From the NCBI RefSeq assembly GCF_030486595.1, contig NZ_JAUJZH010000038.1, forward strand, positions 1 to 64,000: a DNA stretch of 64,000 nt, written 5' to 3'. Origin of the DNA: Variovorax ginsengisoli (GTDB lineage: Bacteria > Pseudomonadota > Gammaproteobacteria > Burkholderiales > Burkholderiaceae_C). Shown here in pieces: positions 46,489-54,659 of this stretch (its first letter is position 1; each line of letters begins with the position of its first letter). A program made the position numbers and the translations under genes. A model generated the notes under the pieces. The model saw nothing but the letters and a program-made list of their open reading frames with translations, made no database searches and was not told the DNA's origin.

Positions 46489-46995
46489 TCATTTTCTTAG
46501 CGGATCCCCTTGACTCAGGGCGGTTGAGGAAGGATCTCTGTCTCCTCGTTCGAGCGCGCGCGAAACGAAGTCGTGCGGGCCGAGCGTGCGGCCGTCCTGT
46601 GACTTCAACTCAAGTGGGCGGAGTTTTTCGTGCGTTTGTCGGTCCACCAGATCGTAGGAGAGTTGCCCGGGAGGGAAACAGAATTCTTCTCCCCATTGCC
46701 AAAGCGAGGCGACCACTAGGTAGAGCCGTTCACCTTTCTCGGTCAAGACATACTCTCTATAGGAGGATCCATCGGAGGCGGGTGCCGTGGTGAGAACGCC
46801 GCAGGCCACCAGCTTCCGCAGACGCGTGGTCAAGATGTTCTTTGCTAGTCCTAAGCTCCGCTGAAACTCCCCAAAACGCCGCGTTCCCGCCAAAGCGTCA
46901 CGAACAATCAGCAGCGACCACCAGTCACCAATTGACTCGAGGGATCGCGCGATCGCGCAAGTGCTGGTTTCCAGCGTTGTACGCTTGCCCTTCAT
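46489..46995 (-). CDS. HxlR-family transcriptional regulator
   Basis: A 168-aa winged-helix regulator. CAIARSLESIGDWWSLLIVRD and FGEFQRSLGLAKNILTTRLRKL are the HxlR DNA-binding fold, followed by YVLTEKGERLYLV. Cys13 is the only N-terminal Cys and could sense electrophiles as in some family members. AGGAG precedes the ATG at 46995. It diverges from the reductase gene at 47284, with two direct repeats in the shared promoter region. Confidence 0.9.
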   Translation of the reverse strand: MKGKRTTLETSTCAIARSLESIGDWWSLLIVRDALAGTRRFGEFQRSLGLAKNILTTRLRKLVACGVLTTAPASDGSSYREYVLTEKGERLYLVVASLWQWGEEFCFPPGQLSYDLVDRQTHEKLRPLELKSQDGRTLGPHDFVSRALERGDRDPSSTALSQGDPLRK

Positions 46996-47114
46996 CTCAC
47001 TCCTTCATGCTGGTGTGTGCATGCCAGCGGCTTGTTGCTATAGACGATCCAAGTCCGACAGCGCCGAAGTCACTGTGGTGTCGTGTTTTGTATCAATTCG
47101 TATTCAAGCTGTGA

Positions 47115-47170
47115 GTTGCAAAAATAAACCAGGCAGAGTACCATGTCGGTTGTAGTTGCAAAGTTAAACT
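47115..47170. promoter_or_regulatory. Tandem direct-repeat operator, copy 1 (near HxlR)
   Basis: GTTGCAAAAATAAACC (47115-47130) and GTTGCAAAGTTAAACT (47155-47170) lie exactly 40 bases apart, four helical turns. The same pair with the same spacing occurs at 60524-60579. Located midway between the HxlR gene (ATG 46995) and the reductase gene (ATG 47284); the likely ligand is HxlR. Confidence 0.75.
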
Positions 47171-47283
47171 GATCTGTTGAGACATTTCCTGGTGGGGCGC
47201 CCCGATGAGGCCTGCGAGGAATGCTTGCCAGCTCGGACAAATTGGAGCGAAGAACAAGTGCGATTAGCTAAAGGGAGCCTGCC

Positions 47284-48423
47284 ATGAACCCGGCGGCGGA
47301 GTTCGACATTATTGTCTATGGGGCGAGCGGCTACACAGGCCGACTCGTCGCGGAACACTTCGCGCGGCGCTATGGCGTGGGCGGTAAGGTGAAGTGGGCC
47401 ATGGCCGGTCGCAGCCAAGCCAAACTGGCAGAGGTGCGCGATCAGCTCGGGGCGCCGAAGGACATGCCGCTGGTGGAGGCCGACGCGAACGACACGGCTC
47501 AACTCGCCGCGATGATCGAGCGGACCAAGGCGATTGTGACGACCGTTGGCCCCTATCAGTTCTACGGCTCGAACTTGGTGGCCGCCTGCGCGGCTGCGGG
47601 GGTTGACTACCTGGACTTGTGCGGCGAGCCCGGCTGGATCCGCCAGATGATCGATGCGCACGAGGCGACGGCGAAGGCGTCCGGCGCCCGGATCTTATTC
47701 TCATGCGGATTCGATTCTTTGGTGTTCGAGCTGGGGGTTTATTGCGTCCAGGAGAGGGCGAAGGCGAAGCTGGGCGCCCATGCGCCGCGCGTGAAGGCCC
47801 GGCTACGAGGCATGCAAGGCGGCCCCTCAGGGGGCTCGGTCGCGAGCGTGATGGCCACGATGGCGGCGGTTCAGAATGACGCTATGCAGCACGCGGTCAT
47901 GATGAGCCCGTTCGGCCTGACGCCTGGCTTCGAGGGGCCAGCTCAGCCATCTGGCAACGAGGTCGGAAATGACCCTGACGTGGGGCCCGTCGGGCCGTTC
48001 ATCATGGCGATGCTCGACACCAAGAACGTCCATCGTTCGAACCTGCTGATGGGCCATCCCTATGGCAGGGATTTCCTCTACGACGAAATGGTAGTCGGCG
48101 GCGGCGAATTACCGAACGTCGAGGATATGGGACCCCTGCCCAAACCCGGCGAGGGGCCGACTAAGGAGGAGCGCGAGGCCGGCTTCTACGACATCCTGTT
48201 CATCGGAATTGGGGCGGATGGGCGACAAGTACGCACGTCAGTGAAGGGCGACATCGACCCGGGCTATGGCGCGTCATCGAAGATGCTGGCCGAAACGGCG
48301 ATCGCTCTGGTCGACGCGCAGGACGTGCCGGGTGGCATCTGGACCCCTGGTGCTGCGCTGCAAGGCAGCCTGATTGAGCGGCTGCAGAAGCACGCAGGCG
48401 TGCGTTTCAGCATCGAGGATTAG
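47284..48423 (+). CDS. Saccharopine dehydrogenase-like NAD(P)-binding oxidoreductase
   Basis: A 379-aa protein of the saccharopine dehydrogenase NADP-binding family, the branch that includes mycobacterial trans-acting enoyl reductases. The Rossmann start is DIIVYGASGYTGRLVAEHF. Further blocks are KAIVTTVGPYQFYGSNLVAA, YLDLCGEPGWIRQMID and RILFSCGFDSLVFELG. GGGAGCC precedes the ATG. Likely an HxlR-controlled reductase acting on an enone or lipid-like substrate; substrate unknown. A dead partial copy exists at 35190-35730. Confidence 0.87.
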   Translation: MNPAAEFDIIVYGASGYTGRLVAEHFARRYGVGGKVKWAMAGRSQAKLAEVRDQLGAPKDMPLVEADANDTAQLAAMIERTKAIVTTVGPYQFYGSNLVAACAAAGVDYLDLCGEPGWIRQMIDAHEATAKASGARILFSCGFDSLVFELGVYCVQERAKAKLGAHAPRVKARLRGMQGGPSGGSVASVMATMAAVQNDAMQHAVMMSPFGLTPGFEGPAQPSGNEVGNDPDVGPVGPFIMAMLDTKNVHRSNLLMGHPYGRDFLYDEMVVGGGELPNVEDMGPLPKPGEGPTKEEREAGFYDILFIGIGADGRQVRTSVKGDIDPGYGASSKMLAETAIALVDAQDVPGGIWTPGAALQGSLIERLQKHAGVRFSIED

Positions 48424-48515
48424 CCATCCAAGCCACCGTGGCCGCACAAGAATGCCACTCTCCTATTCGTTTCTCGCCTACACAACCCAGAGCCACAGAA
48501 AGAGGAAAAAAGATC

Positions 48516-48917
48516 ATGCCACTCGTACGCGTTACTATGATTAAAGGCAAGCCCGCCGAATATATTAAGCAGCTATCACAGAGCATTTATGACACCCTCG
48601 TTGAGGAATATCTCATGCCTAAGAACGACATGTTCCAAATCATTGAACAGTTGGAGCCTGGGGCGCTCATATACGATCGGCAGTTCGGGATCGACGGCGA
48701 ACGAAGCGACGATTTCATCCTCATCAACATCGAGTCCGACGCAAGGCGACGCGATGAGAAGCAGGCGTTCGTGGCCCGGCTCGTCGAGAAGCTTGCGGCG
48801 TCGCCAGGCCTGTCGCCGGACGACGTTTTCGTCCGCCTCTCGGCGAACACCGTAATGGACGATTGGTCGTTCGGGGGCGGCAAAGTCGCCTCCGATATCG
48901 AATATCCAGCGGGATGA
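48516..48917 (+). CDS. Tautomerase-family protein
   Basis: A 133-aa protein beginning MPLVRVTMIKGKPAEYIKQL. After Met removal the N-terminal Pro is the general base of the tautomerase superfamily. The QFGIDGERSDDFILINIE strand-helix layout is that of the MSAD-like/tautomerase_2 group. AAAGAGGAAAAAAG precedes the ATG at 48516; the frame extends to 48438 without homology. It follows the HxlR-linked reductase by about 90 bases and probably belongs to the same transcript. Confidence 0.87.
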   Translation: MPLVRVTMIKGKPAEYIKQLSQSIYDTLVEEYLMPKNDMFQIIEQLEPGALIYDRQFGIDGERSDDFILINIESDARRRDEKQAFVARLVEKLAASPGLSPDDVFVRLSANTVMDDWSFGGGKVASDIEYPAG

Positions 48918-49438
48918 GAAGGGGATGGCAGGCGGCTCCATAAGGCGATCGGAACATCAACCGCAAGCTGATCGACGAGTTGCGCACCTTTTTCGACGTG
49001 CTTTCGGTGTTTGAGGATCCTCACGGCAACGATCTGATGAGGCTCGAGACGCATTTATCACCTCGAAGTCGAAAGTCGCTACGCCATCGCACCAAGCGCC
49101 GCACAACCCGCGCCGTTAGTTCGAAACAGGGTAGTAGTCCGCTCAAGGCCGTGGTTGACCCTCGTGAGGCTCAGGGCGTTACGTCGATGATGTGCTGGAG
49201 CAGAGCGAACGCCACTCGCCAGGCGTGGCCGTCGCAGTGAACCGTCACTGTGCGCTGGTTGATGTGCACGACCTCCCCGACATGTCGCTTCAGATTCTGG
49301 TCTGCGAAGCAGACCCGTTGTCCTACGCGGAAGTCCTCTTTGCGGTGAAGATCGGCCGGCGCCAACACTCCACGACTTCACTTCCGACAGCTTGTGCTCA
49401 AGGCGCGGATCGCGCGAGAGCTTGAAGCCGCTTCAGGC
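48918..49438. other. Mostly non-coding, one small minus-strand ORF
   Basis: About 520 bases. The minus frame 49171-49368 (65 aa) reads FRVGQRVCFADQNLKRHVGE and VVHINQRTVTVHCDGHAWRV, which resembles small SH3-like proteins, but it lacks a clear ribosome site; probably a remnant. The rest shows no gene. Confidence 0.45.
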
Positions 49439-49516
49439 CGCCGTTGCGCTTGATCGGGCGTGTGTCGGCCAAGTCTGAACTCGCGCGAGCCATTGGCTAC
49501 ACGCTCACGCGTAAGC
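49439..49516 (+). pseudogene. Possible IS66 transposase C-terminal scrap
   Basis: The frame AKSELARAIGYTLTRKRAA resembles the conserved end of IS66 TnpC (a SxLAxAixYxLxRW pattern), with the Trp missing. Only about 25 residues are visible. Low confidence. Confidence 0.35.
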
Positions 49517-49546
49517 GTGCGGCCGAGTGCGGCCGAGTGCGGCCGA
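49517..49546. repeat. 10-bp tandem repeat, three perfect units
   Basis: GTGCGGCCGA occurs three times in a row at 49517-49526, 49527-49536 and 49537-49546. It follows the IS66-like scrap and lies 130 bases before operator site C. No function apparent. Confidence 0.85.
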
Positions 49547-49679
49547 GGCCCTCTTGACAGGCCGTTAGCCCGTCAGTTGCCTCATAGCTTGATCGCTTGA
49601 TCTGGGCGAGACGGTCGCAACCGGGCTCCGGGGTCCCGTCGAGGCCGGACTGACCACAGTGGGTTTCGGCGAGAGTTGG

Positions 49680-49718
49680 GGTAAACACTGTTAGCGACTC
49701 CTGGTTAACAGCGTTACC
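49680..49718. promoter_or_regulatory. Paired palindromic operator, site C
   Basis: GGTAAACACTGTTAGC (49680-49695) and GGTTAACAGCGTTACC (49703-49718) start 23 bases apart. The block GGGTAAACACTGTTA (49679-49693) is identical to the reverse complement of 34306-34320 in site B. It lies 55 bases before the ATG of the Bug-type binding protein, where a repressor would block transcription. No TetR gene is adjacent, so control by a distant TetR (34432 or 15578) is implied. Confidence 0.75.
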
Positions 49719-49772
49719 ATCTGGGGCGGAAGTCTCACGGTGATCTTCCGCCTTTAACAACAGGAGACCGCA

Positions 49773-50792
49773 ATGAACTTACGTTTGGATTGGTATGGAA
49801 CGGTTCGCAGCGCAGCAACGGCGCTGATCTTGGCAACTTGTGCTTGGCATGCTTCAGCACAGTCCGGTTACCCGAACCGGCCGGTTGTGGTACGGATGGC
49901 CTATCCCGCAGGTGGACCTGCAGATTCCGCTCTTCGCGATGTGCTGCCGGTGCTGCAACGTGAAATCGGGCAGCCAGTGGTTGTTGAGAACATGCCGGGA
50001 GCCAACGGCTCTATTGCAGCGATGAATGTGCAGCATGCAGCAGCAGACGGCTACATGCTTTTGGGTACGGTGACGAGCGATCTGATCTTGGCGCCTCTGA
50101 TTATTCCAACTGCGAAGTACAAGCCTCAGGCGTTCCAACCTGTTGGACTGCTCGGTTCGGGTGACCTCGTTTTGCTCAGCAGTCCAGCGTACAATTTCAA
50201 GAGCGCTGACCAATTGATCGAATACGCGAAGTCCAGCGGGAAGGAGATGTCGATCGGCAATTGGGGCGCGGGCTCTCTGACACACGTTGTTGCTGCGGAC
50301 TTCGCCGTAAGGGGTGGCATCAAGCTACTGCATGTGCCCTACAAGGGCGCCGCACCCATTATTCCGGATCTTGGTAGCGGGCAGATCGATCTGACTTTCG
50401 CGCCGATGGGCGGCTCGCTCGTGGGTTTGATCAAAGCAGGGATCGTGAAGCCAGTCGCGATTGCTGCAGACAAACGCAATCCGTTGTTACCGGATGTGCC
50501 CACCATCAATGAAAGCAAGCACGTCAAGGATTTTGCCTATGCTGCGCGCTCCGCAGTCTTCGCTCCGCCCGGCACGCCAGAAGCCGTGATTGCACGCCTC
50601 AATAAGGCCATGAACGTCTACATTGCCAGCGCAGAAGGGCGTGCGCGTCAGGAGACCATTGGTGCATCGCCGCTAGAGCCGTTGTCGGTGAAACAGATGA
50701 ACGAACTATTTCAGGCGGAGTCCACAACTATGATGCGCGCGGCAAGTGCGATAAAGCCCCAAACCGGCCGCCAGGAAGGACGAGCTGAATGA
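49773..50792 (+). CDS. Bug/TctC-type tripartite tricarboxylate transporter binding protein
   Basis: A 339-aa periplasmic binding protein. A signal peptide ends in CAWHASA before QSGYPNRPV. The Bug fold blocks are VVVRMAYPAGGPADSALRD, QPVVVENMPGANGSIAAM, LLHVPYKGAAPIIPDLGSGQ and LPDVPTINE. Bug proteins bind carboxylates and often lack their own membrane partners, as here (no TctA/TctB). Its stop overlaps the next start (ATGA), linking ligand capture to a 3-hydroxyacyl-CoA dehydrogenase. GGAGACCGCA precedes the ATG. Controlled by operator site C. Confidence 0.92.
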   Translation: MNLRLDWYGTVRSAATALILATCAWHASAQSGYPNRPVVVRMAYPAGGPADSALRDVLPVLQREIGQPVVVENMPGANGSIAAMNVQHAAADGYMLLGTVTSDLILAPLIIPTAKYKPQAFQPVGLLGSGDLVLLSSPAYNFKSADQLIEYAKSSGKEMSIGNWGAGSLTHVVAADFAVRGGIKLLHVPYKGAAPIIPDLGSGQIDLTFAPMGGSLVGLIKAGIVKPVAIAADKRNPLLPDVPTINESKHVKDFAYAARSAVFAPPGTPEAVIARLNKAMNVYIASAEGRARQETIGASPLEPLSVKQMNELFQAESTTMMRAASAIKPQTGRQEGRAE

Positions 50793-51769
50793 AAGTAGCA
50801 GTTGTCGGTGCTGGTCTGATTGGACAGGCGTGGGCCATCGTCTTTGCCCGTGGTGGCTGCGAGGTGAGTCTGTGGGATGGGAACTCACGCGCTCTTGAAA
50901 GCGCCGTGCCAGCCATCGCCCGGCGACTGTCCGATCTGAAAGATTATGGACTCGTGAGCGATGTAGATGAAGTGCTAAAGAAGCTGCTGCCAACTTCCAA
51001 TTTGGCGGATGCCTTGGTCGGTTCGCACTATGTCCAGGAAAGCTTGCCCGAAGTGCTCGAGTTGAAGGTCGAGATATTCGGCCGCTTGGATGCGCTCGCA
51101 CCCGGTGGTGCCATTTTGGCAAGCTCCACTTCCGGCTTCCCTGCATCCGCCTTCACGCAAGGCCTCCCTGGGTGTCAGCGATGCCTGATTGCGCATCCGG
51201 TCAATCCGCCGTACCTGATTCCCGTCGTCGAGTTGTGCGGAGCACCGTGGACTTCATCAGCGGCGATCGAAGGTGCACGTTCCTTGATGGAGAGCATCGG
51301 CCAGCGGCCTGTGGTGGTGAAACGCGAAATCGATGGTTTCATTCTCAATCGCTTGCAGGGTGCTTTGCTGCAGGAAGCGTTCTGGCTGGTCGAAAACGGG
51401 TATGTTGACGCCGCCGGACTGGATGCGACGGTGAGTGAAGGATTGGGTCTGAGGTGGGCATTTATGGGACCCTTTGAAACCATTGACCTCAATGCGCCTT
51501 CCGGGCTGTCTGACTACTGTAAGCGCTACGGCGGCATGTACCAGTCGTTCGAGCAGTCCACGAATTCACGAAAAATGGGCCAGGGTTGGTCGCCGGAACT
51601 GGTAGAGACGCTCAACGGCCAACGTCGGGAGACTCTCCCGAGCTCAGAGTTGGCTGAGCGCCAAGCTTGGCGTGACCGTCGGCTCATGCAATTGATGGTA
51701 CATAAGCAGAAGGCCGCACATGCTGAGAACGTCACCAAACTGTCTCCAGAGGCCGAGCGTGGACGCTAG
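50789..51769 (+). CDS. 3-hydroxyacyl-CoA dehydrogenase-type oxidoreductase
   Basis: A 326-aa protein of the 3-hydroxyacyl-CoA dehydrogenase superfamily, lambda-crystallin/carnitine dehydrogenase branch. The NAD turn is VAVVGAGLIGQAWA. The catalytic His-Asn region is RCLIAHPVNPPYLIPVVELC, with the Ser in LASSTSGFP. Free-standing domain, no fused hydratase. It oxidises a beta-hydroxy acid or its CoA ester. Translationally coupled to the Bug protein, so it may act on the same imported acid. Confidence 0.9.
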   Translation: MKVAVVGAGLIGQAWAIVFARGGCEVSLWDGNSRALESAVPAIARRLSDLKDYGLVSDVDEVLKKLLPTSNLADALVGSHYVQESLPEVLELKVEIFGRLDALAPGGAILASSTSGFPASAFTQGLPGCQRCLIAHPVNPPYLIPVVELCGAPWTSSAAIEGARSLMESIGQRPVVVKREIDGFILNRLQGALLQEAFWLVENGYVDAAGLDATVSEGLGLRWAFMGPFETIDLNAPSGLSDYCKRYGGMYQSFEQSTNSRKMGQGWSPELVETLNGQRRETLPSSELAERQAWRDRRLMQLMVHKQKAAHAENVTKLSPEAERGR

Positions 51770-51790
51770 GCTCTTGGCACCACATCGCCG

Positions 51791-52130
51791 GTGAATGAGA
51801 TGAAGCATGCGCACGTTGAAACCAATGGCATCACGCTGAACGTCGTTGAGGCAGGGGATGGCAAGCCAGTCTCTTTTGCGAGGGGCTCCCCAACACGTGG
51901 CTTGATTGGCGGTTGCAGTCGGAAGAGCTACCGCGCAGCATATCGACGGATCTGCGCAGTTGCGGCAAGTCGAGCGCGCTGCCTGAACGTATGCCTATAC
52001 CGTCCTGCACACCGTGGTTGAGTTCATGAGTCTGCTCGATGCGTTAAATCTTCCCGGTGCGGTCCTGGTCGGATGGGGCACTCAACCTGCTCTTTACGCC
52101 GATCAGGCGTTCGCCTCTCACCAAGGCATA
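51791..52130 (+). pseudogene. Epoxide hydrolase N-terminal remnant
   Basis: The start MKHAHVETNGITLNVVEAGD is the N-terminus of a soluble epoxide hydrolase. After GKPVSFARGSP the frame is lost; later pieces EVMSLLDALNLPGAVLVGWG and QPALYADQAF appear in another frame, but the nucleophile elbow GHDWGA is destroyed (GWGTQ). Roughly one third of a gene remains. It runs directly into the next epoxide hydrolase gene. Confidence 0.7.
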
Positions 52131-52150
52131 TTCATTCTCGGAGAACGGAC

Positions 52151-53287
52151 TTGATTAAGCCTTTCCACATCGACATCCCCAAAGTCCGGATCGATCAGAT
52201 CCGAGAGCGCATCGAACAATATAACTGGGACGGACTGGCAGACGCAGGCGGATGGCGGTCCGGGGTCGGCCTGGCCGATCTGCGTCGCCTCACGGACTAT
52301 TGGTTGAGCCAATACGACTGGAGGGCCGCGGAGGCGCAATTGAATGCGCAACCGCACTTCCTCGCCACTATTGACGGCCAAGATATTCATTTCCTCCACA
52401 GCAAGGGCGATGGGAGCAGGGCGCCAGTCATCCTGCTGCACGGTTGGCCGGGATCGTTCCTTGAGTTCAGGCATATCGTCGACCATCTCGTCGCGGACGG
52501 GCACGATGTGGTGGTCCCATCGCTGCCCGGTTTCGCATTTTCGGGGCGTCCTCATTCTCCGATTGGTTCGCGTCGGACTGCTATGTTGTGCAACGAGATC
52601 ATGGAGAGGCTCTTTGGCACCAAGCGCTATCTGGTACAGGGGGGAGATTGGGGCGCTGCGGTCGCTGCATGGATCGCTCACGATTTTCCCGAACGCTGTT
52701 ACGGCCTACATCTCAATATGATCATGGTTCAAGCCAGAGATGCGATACCTGAAACCCAAGAAGAGCGCGGGTGGGCGGAGGCTCGTCAGCGGACGACCGC
52801 CGACGAAATGGGCTACGCCATCGAACAGGGAACCCGGCCCCAGACACTGTCTGTTGCGCTTGCGGACAGCCCGGTCGGGGTGGCGGGTTGGATCCTTGAA
52901 AAGTTCGCCGTATGGTCCGACGTGCCACGCGATGCCGAAGGGCGTCCCGACGTCTGGAAGGCATTCAGTGAGGAGTTTCTGGTCACCAATCTCATGTTGT
53001 ATCTCGTGACGAACGCGATCGTCACGTCAACCTGGTTCTACCGGGGCAATATCCTCGAGGGCGCGCGCCTGTTCGACCCAGGCAACCGCGTCACGGTTCC
53101 GACCGCCGTCGCCGCGTTTCGAGATCCCGTTTTCCTGATGCCTCCGCGTTCACTAGTTGAAAAAAGCTACAACATCGTCCAATGGAGTGACATGCCCGCG
53201 GGTGGTCACTTTGCGGCGTTGGAGCAACCAATGCTGCTGCTGGCCGATCTTCGTCGGTTTTTCGATGCGCTCGAACATGGGAAATAG
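52151..53287 (+). CDS. Epoxide hydrolase with EHN domain
   Basis: A 378-aa epoxide hydrolase of the juvenile-hormone/microsomal type. The N-terminal EHN domain (IPKVRIDQIRERIEQYNWDG) wraps the alpha/beta core. HGWPGSFLEF is the oxyanion motif, GGDWGA carries the nucleophile Asp, STWFYRGN supplies a lid Tyr, and DMPAGGHFAALEQP has the catalytic His. It hydrolyses epoxides to diols. I chose the TTG at 52151, with GGAGAA about seven bases upstream; the ATG at 52073 lies inside the upstream remnant. The start is therefore uncertain, the rest secure. Confidence 0.85.
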   Translation: MIKPFHIDIPKVRIDQIRERIEQYNWDGLADAGGWRSGVGLADLRRLTDYWLSQYDWRAAEAQLNAQPHFLATIDGQDIHFLHSKGDGSRAPVILLHGWPGSFLEFRHIVDHLVADGHDVVVPSLPGFAFSGRPHSPIGSRRTAMLCNEIMERLFGTKRYLVQGGDWGAAVAAWIAHDFPERCYGLHLNMIMVQARDAIPETQEERGWAEARQRTTADEMGYAIEQGTRPQTLSVALADSPVGVAGWILEKFAVWSDVPRDAEGRPDVWKAFSEEFLVTNLMLYLVTNAIVTSTWFYRGNILEGARLFDPGNRVTVPTAVAAFRDPVFLMPPRSLVEKSYNIVQWSDMPAGGHFAALEQPMLLLADLRRFFDALEHGK

Positions 53288-53546
53288 ACGGCTCAAGGCC
53301 GATTGCGGGTCAACCGTCGGCCTTGTTCCACCGCGCGCCAAAGAGGGCATCGAACTTGAGGGAGCCACAGTGTTCACAATCGCTCGGCGCAATCCGGCCG
53401 GCAAGGGGCCATCGTCAACATCGGATCGGTCGTCGACCTAAGCACCGGAGATCGGTCTGGGCGAAGCCCTGCAGAACGGCTTTCATGGGCTCACGGGGCA
53501 CGCGATCAATCTCTGACTCGATCACTTTCGTATAAGGATTCTTTGA
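53288..53546. other. Spacer with a short SDR-like scrap
   Basis: About 260 bases before the old yellow enzyme gene. At 53405-53440 a plus frame reads GAIVNIGSVVDL, matching the Ser-loop strand of a short-chain dehydrogenase, with nothing else of the gene. No terminator seen. Confidence 0.4.
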
Positions 53547-54659
53547 ATGACCCAGGTTCTGTTCTCGCCGCTGAAGCTCGGCGCATTGACGCTTTCGCAT
53601 CGCGTGGTGATGGCGCCGGTCACCCGGATGCGCTCGTCCCAACCAGGCAACGTGCCACACGCTCTCAATGCGGAGTACTACCGCCAGCGAGCCTCGCGCG
53701 GCGGATTGATCATCACCGAGGGCGCGCAGATCTCGCCGACCGCCCAGGGGATGCCGGCCACGCCGGGCATCCACAGCCAGGCACAGGTCGAGGGTTGGAA
53801 AGCCGTCACGCAGGCCGTGCACGACAAGGGTGGCTTGATCTTTCTGCAGCTCTGGCATGTCGGACGCATCTCGCATTCGTCGCTCCTGGGTGGCGAACTT
53901 CCCGTGGCGCCGTCCGCCGTCGCGGCCCCCGGCAATGCGTTCAAGGCGAACTTTGAACGCGCTCCGTTCGAGACTCCGAGAGCGCTGGAAACGGCAGAGA
54001 TCGCTTCGGTGATCGCCGACTATGCCCAAGCGGCGCGCAATGCGAAGCAGGCCGGCTTCGATGGCGTGGAAGTCCACGGGGCCAACGGATACTTGCTGGA
54101 GCAGTTCCTGCAAAGGCGCAGCAACCGGCGCACCGACGCTTACGGCGGCTCGATCGAGAACCGCAGCCGCATCGTGCTGGAGGTGGTTGAGGCCGTGTCT
54201 GCCGTATTTGGCGCCGATCGCGTCGGCATCCGTCTGTCCCCCTTCGGCGTGGCCAACGGCAGCGGCGAGGACGAGCCGCTGCCGTTGTATACCTACCTGA
54301 TTCAAAGCCTCGCACGCTTGGACCTGGCTTATCTGCACCTGATCGAGCCGCGGGCCAGTGGCGCGGGCCAGGCCGACGTTGATCACCAGAACGTGCCTTT
54401 TGCGTCCGAGCTGTTCCGACCGCACTGGCCGAAAGCCCTGATCGCGGCCGGGAACTACAGGCCCTACACCGCGGCGGCGGCCATCGAATCGGGCCGCGTA
54501 AACGCGATCGCGTTCGGACGCCTGTTCATCGCGAACCCTGATCTCCCCGAGCGCGCACGACGGGGCACCGACCTCAATACCTACGACCGTGCCACCTTCT
54601 ATGGTGGCGGCGTCGAAGGCTACGTGGACTATCCGACGCTCGAAGCGCTGGACCAGTGA
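53547..54659 (+). CDS. Alkene reductase, old yellow enzyme family (NemA-like)
   Basis: A 370-aa FMN TIM barrel. FSPLKLGALTLSHRVVMAPVTRMR starts the barrel, GGLIITEGAQIS follows, the substrate pair is in VEVHGANGYLLEQFL, and RRTDAYGGSIENRSR and FGRLFIANPDL complete the FMN site. It reduces activated C=C bonds, nitro compounds or nitrate esters with NAD(P)H. It starts a rightward set with the MFS exporter, coupled by a GTGA overlap. Confidence 0.92.
   Translation: MTQVLFSPLKLGALTLSHRVVMAPVTRMRSSQPGNVPHALNAEYYRQRASRGGLIITEGAQISPTAQGMPATPGIHSQAQVEGWKAVTQAVHDKGGLIFLQLWHVGRISHSSLLGGELPVAPSAVAAPGNAFKANFERAPFETPRALETAEIASVIADYAQAARNAKQAGFDGVEVHGANGYLLEQFLQRRSNRRTDAYGGSIENRSRIVLEVVEAVSAVFGADRVGIRLSPFGVANGSGEDEPLPLYTYLIQSLARLDLAYLHLIEPRASGAGQADVDHQNVPFASELFRPHWPKALIAAGNYRPYTAAAAIESGRVNAIAFGRLFIANPDLPERARRGTDLNTYDRATFYGGGVEGYVDYPTLEALDQ

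Noticed and set aside
49517-49546. Possible CRISPR-like repeats
   Set aside because: Ten-base units without spacers; a plain tandem repeat. No array of regular repeats and spacers occurs in the window.
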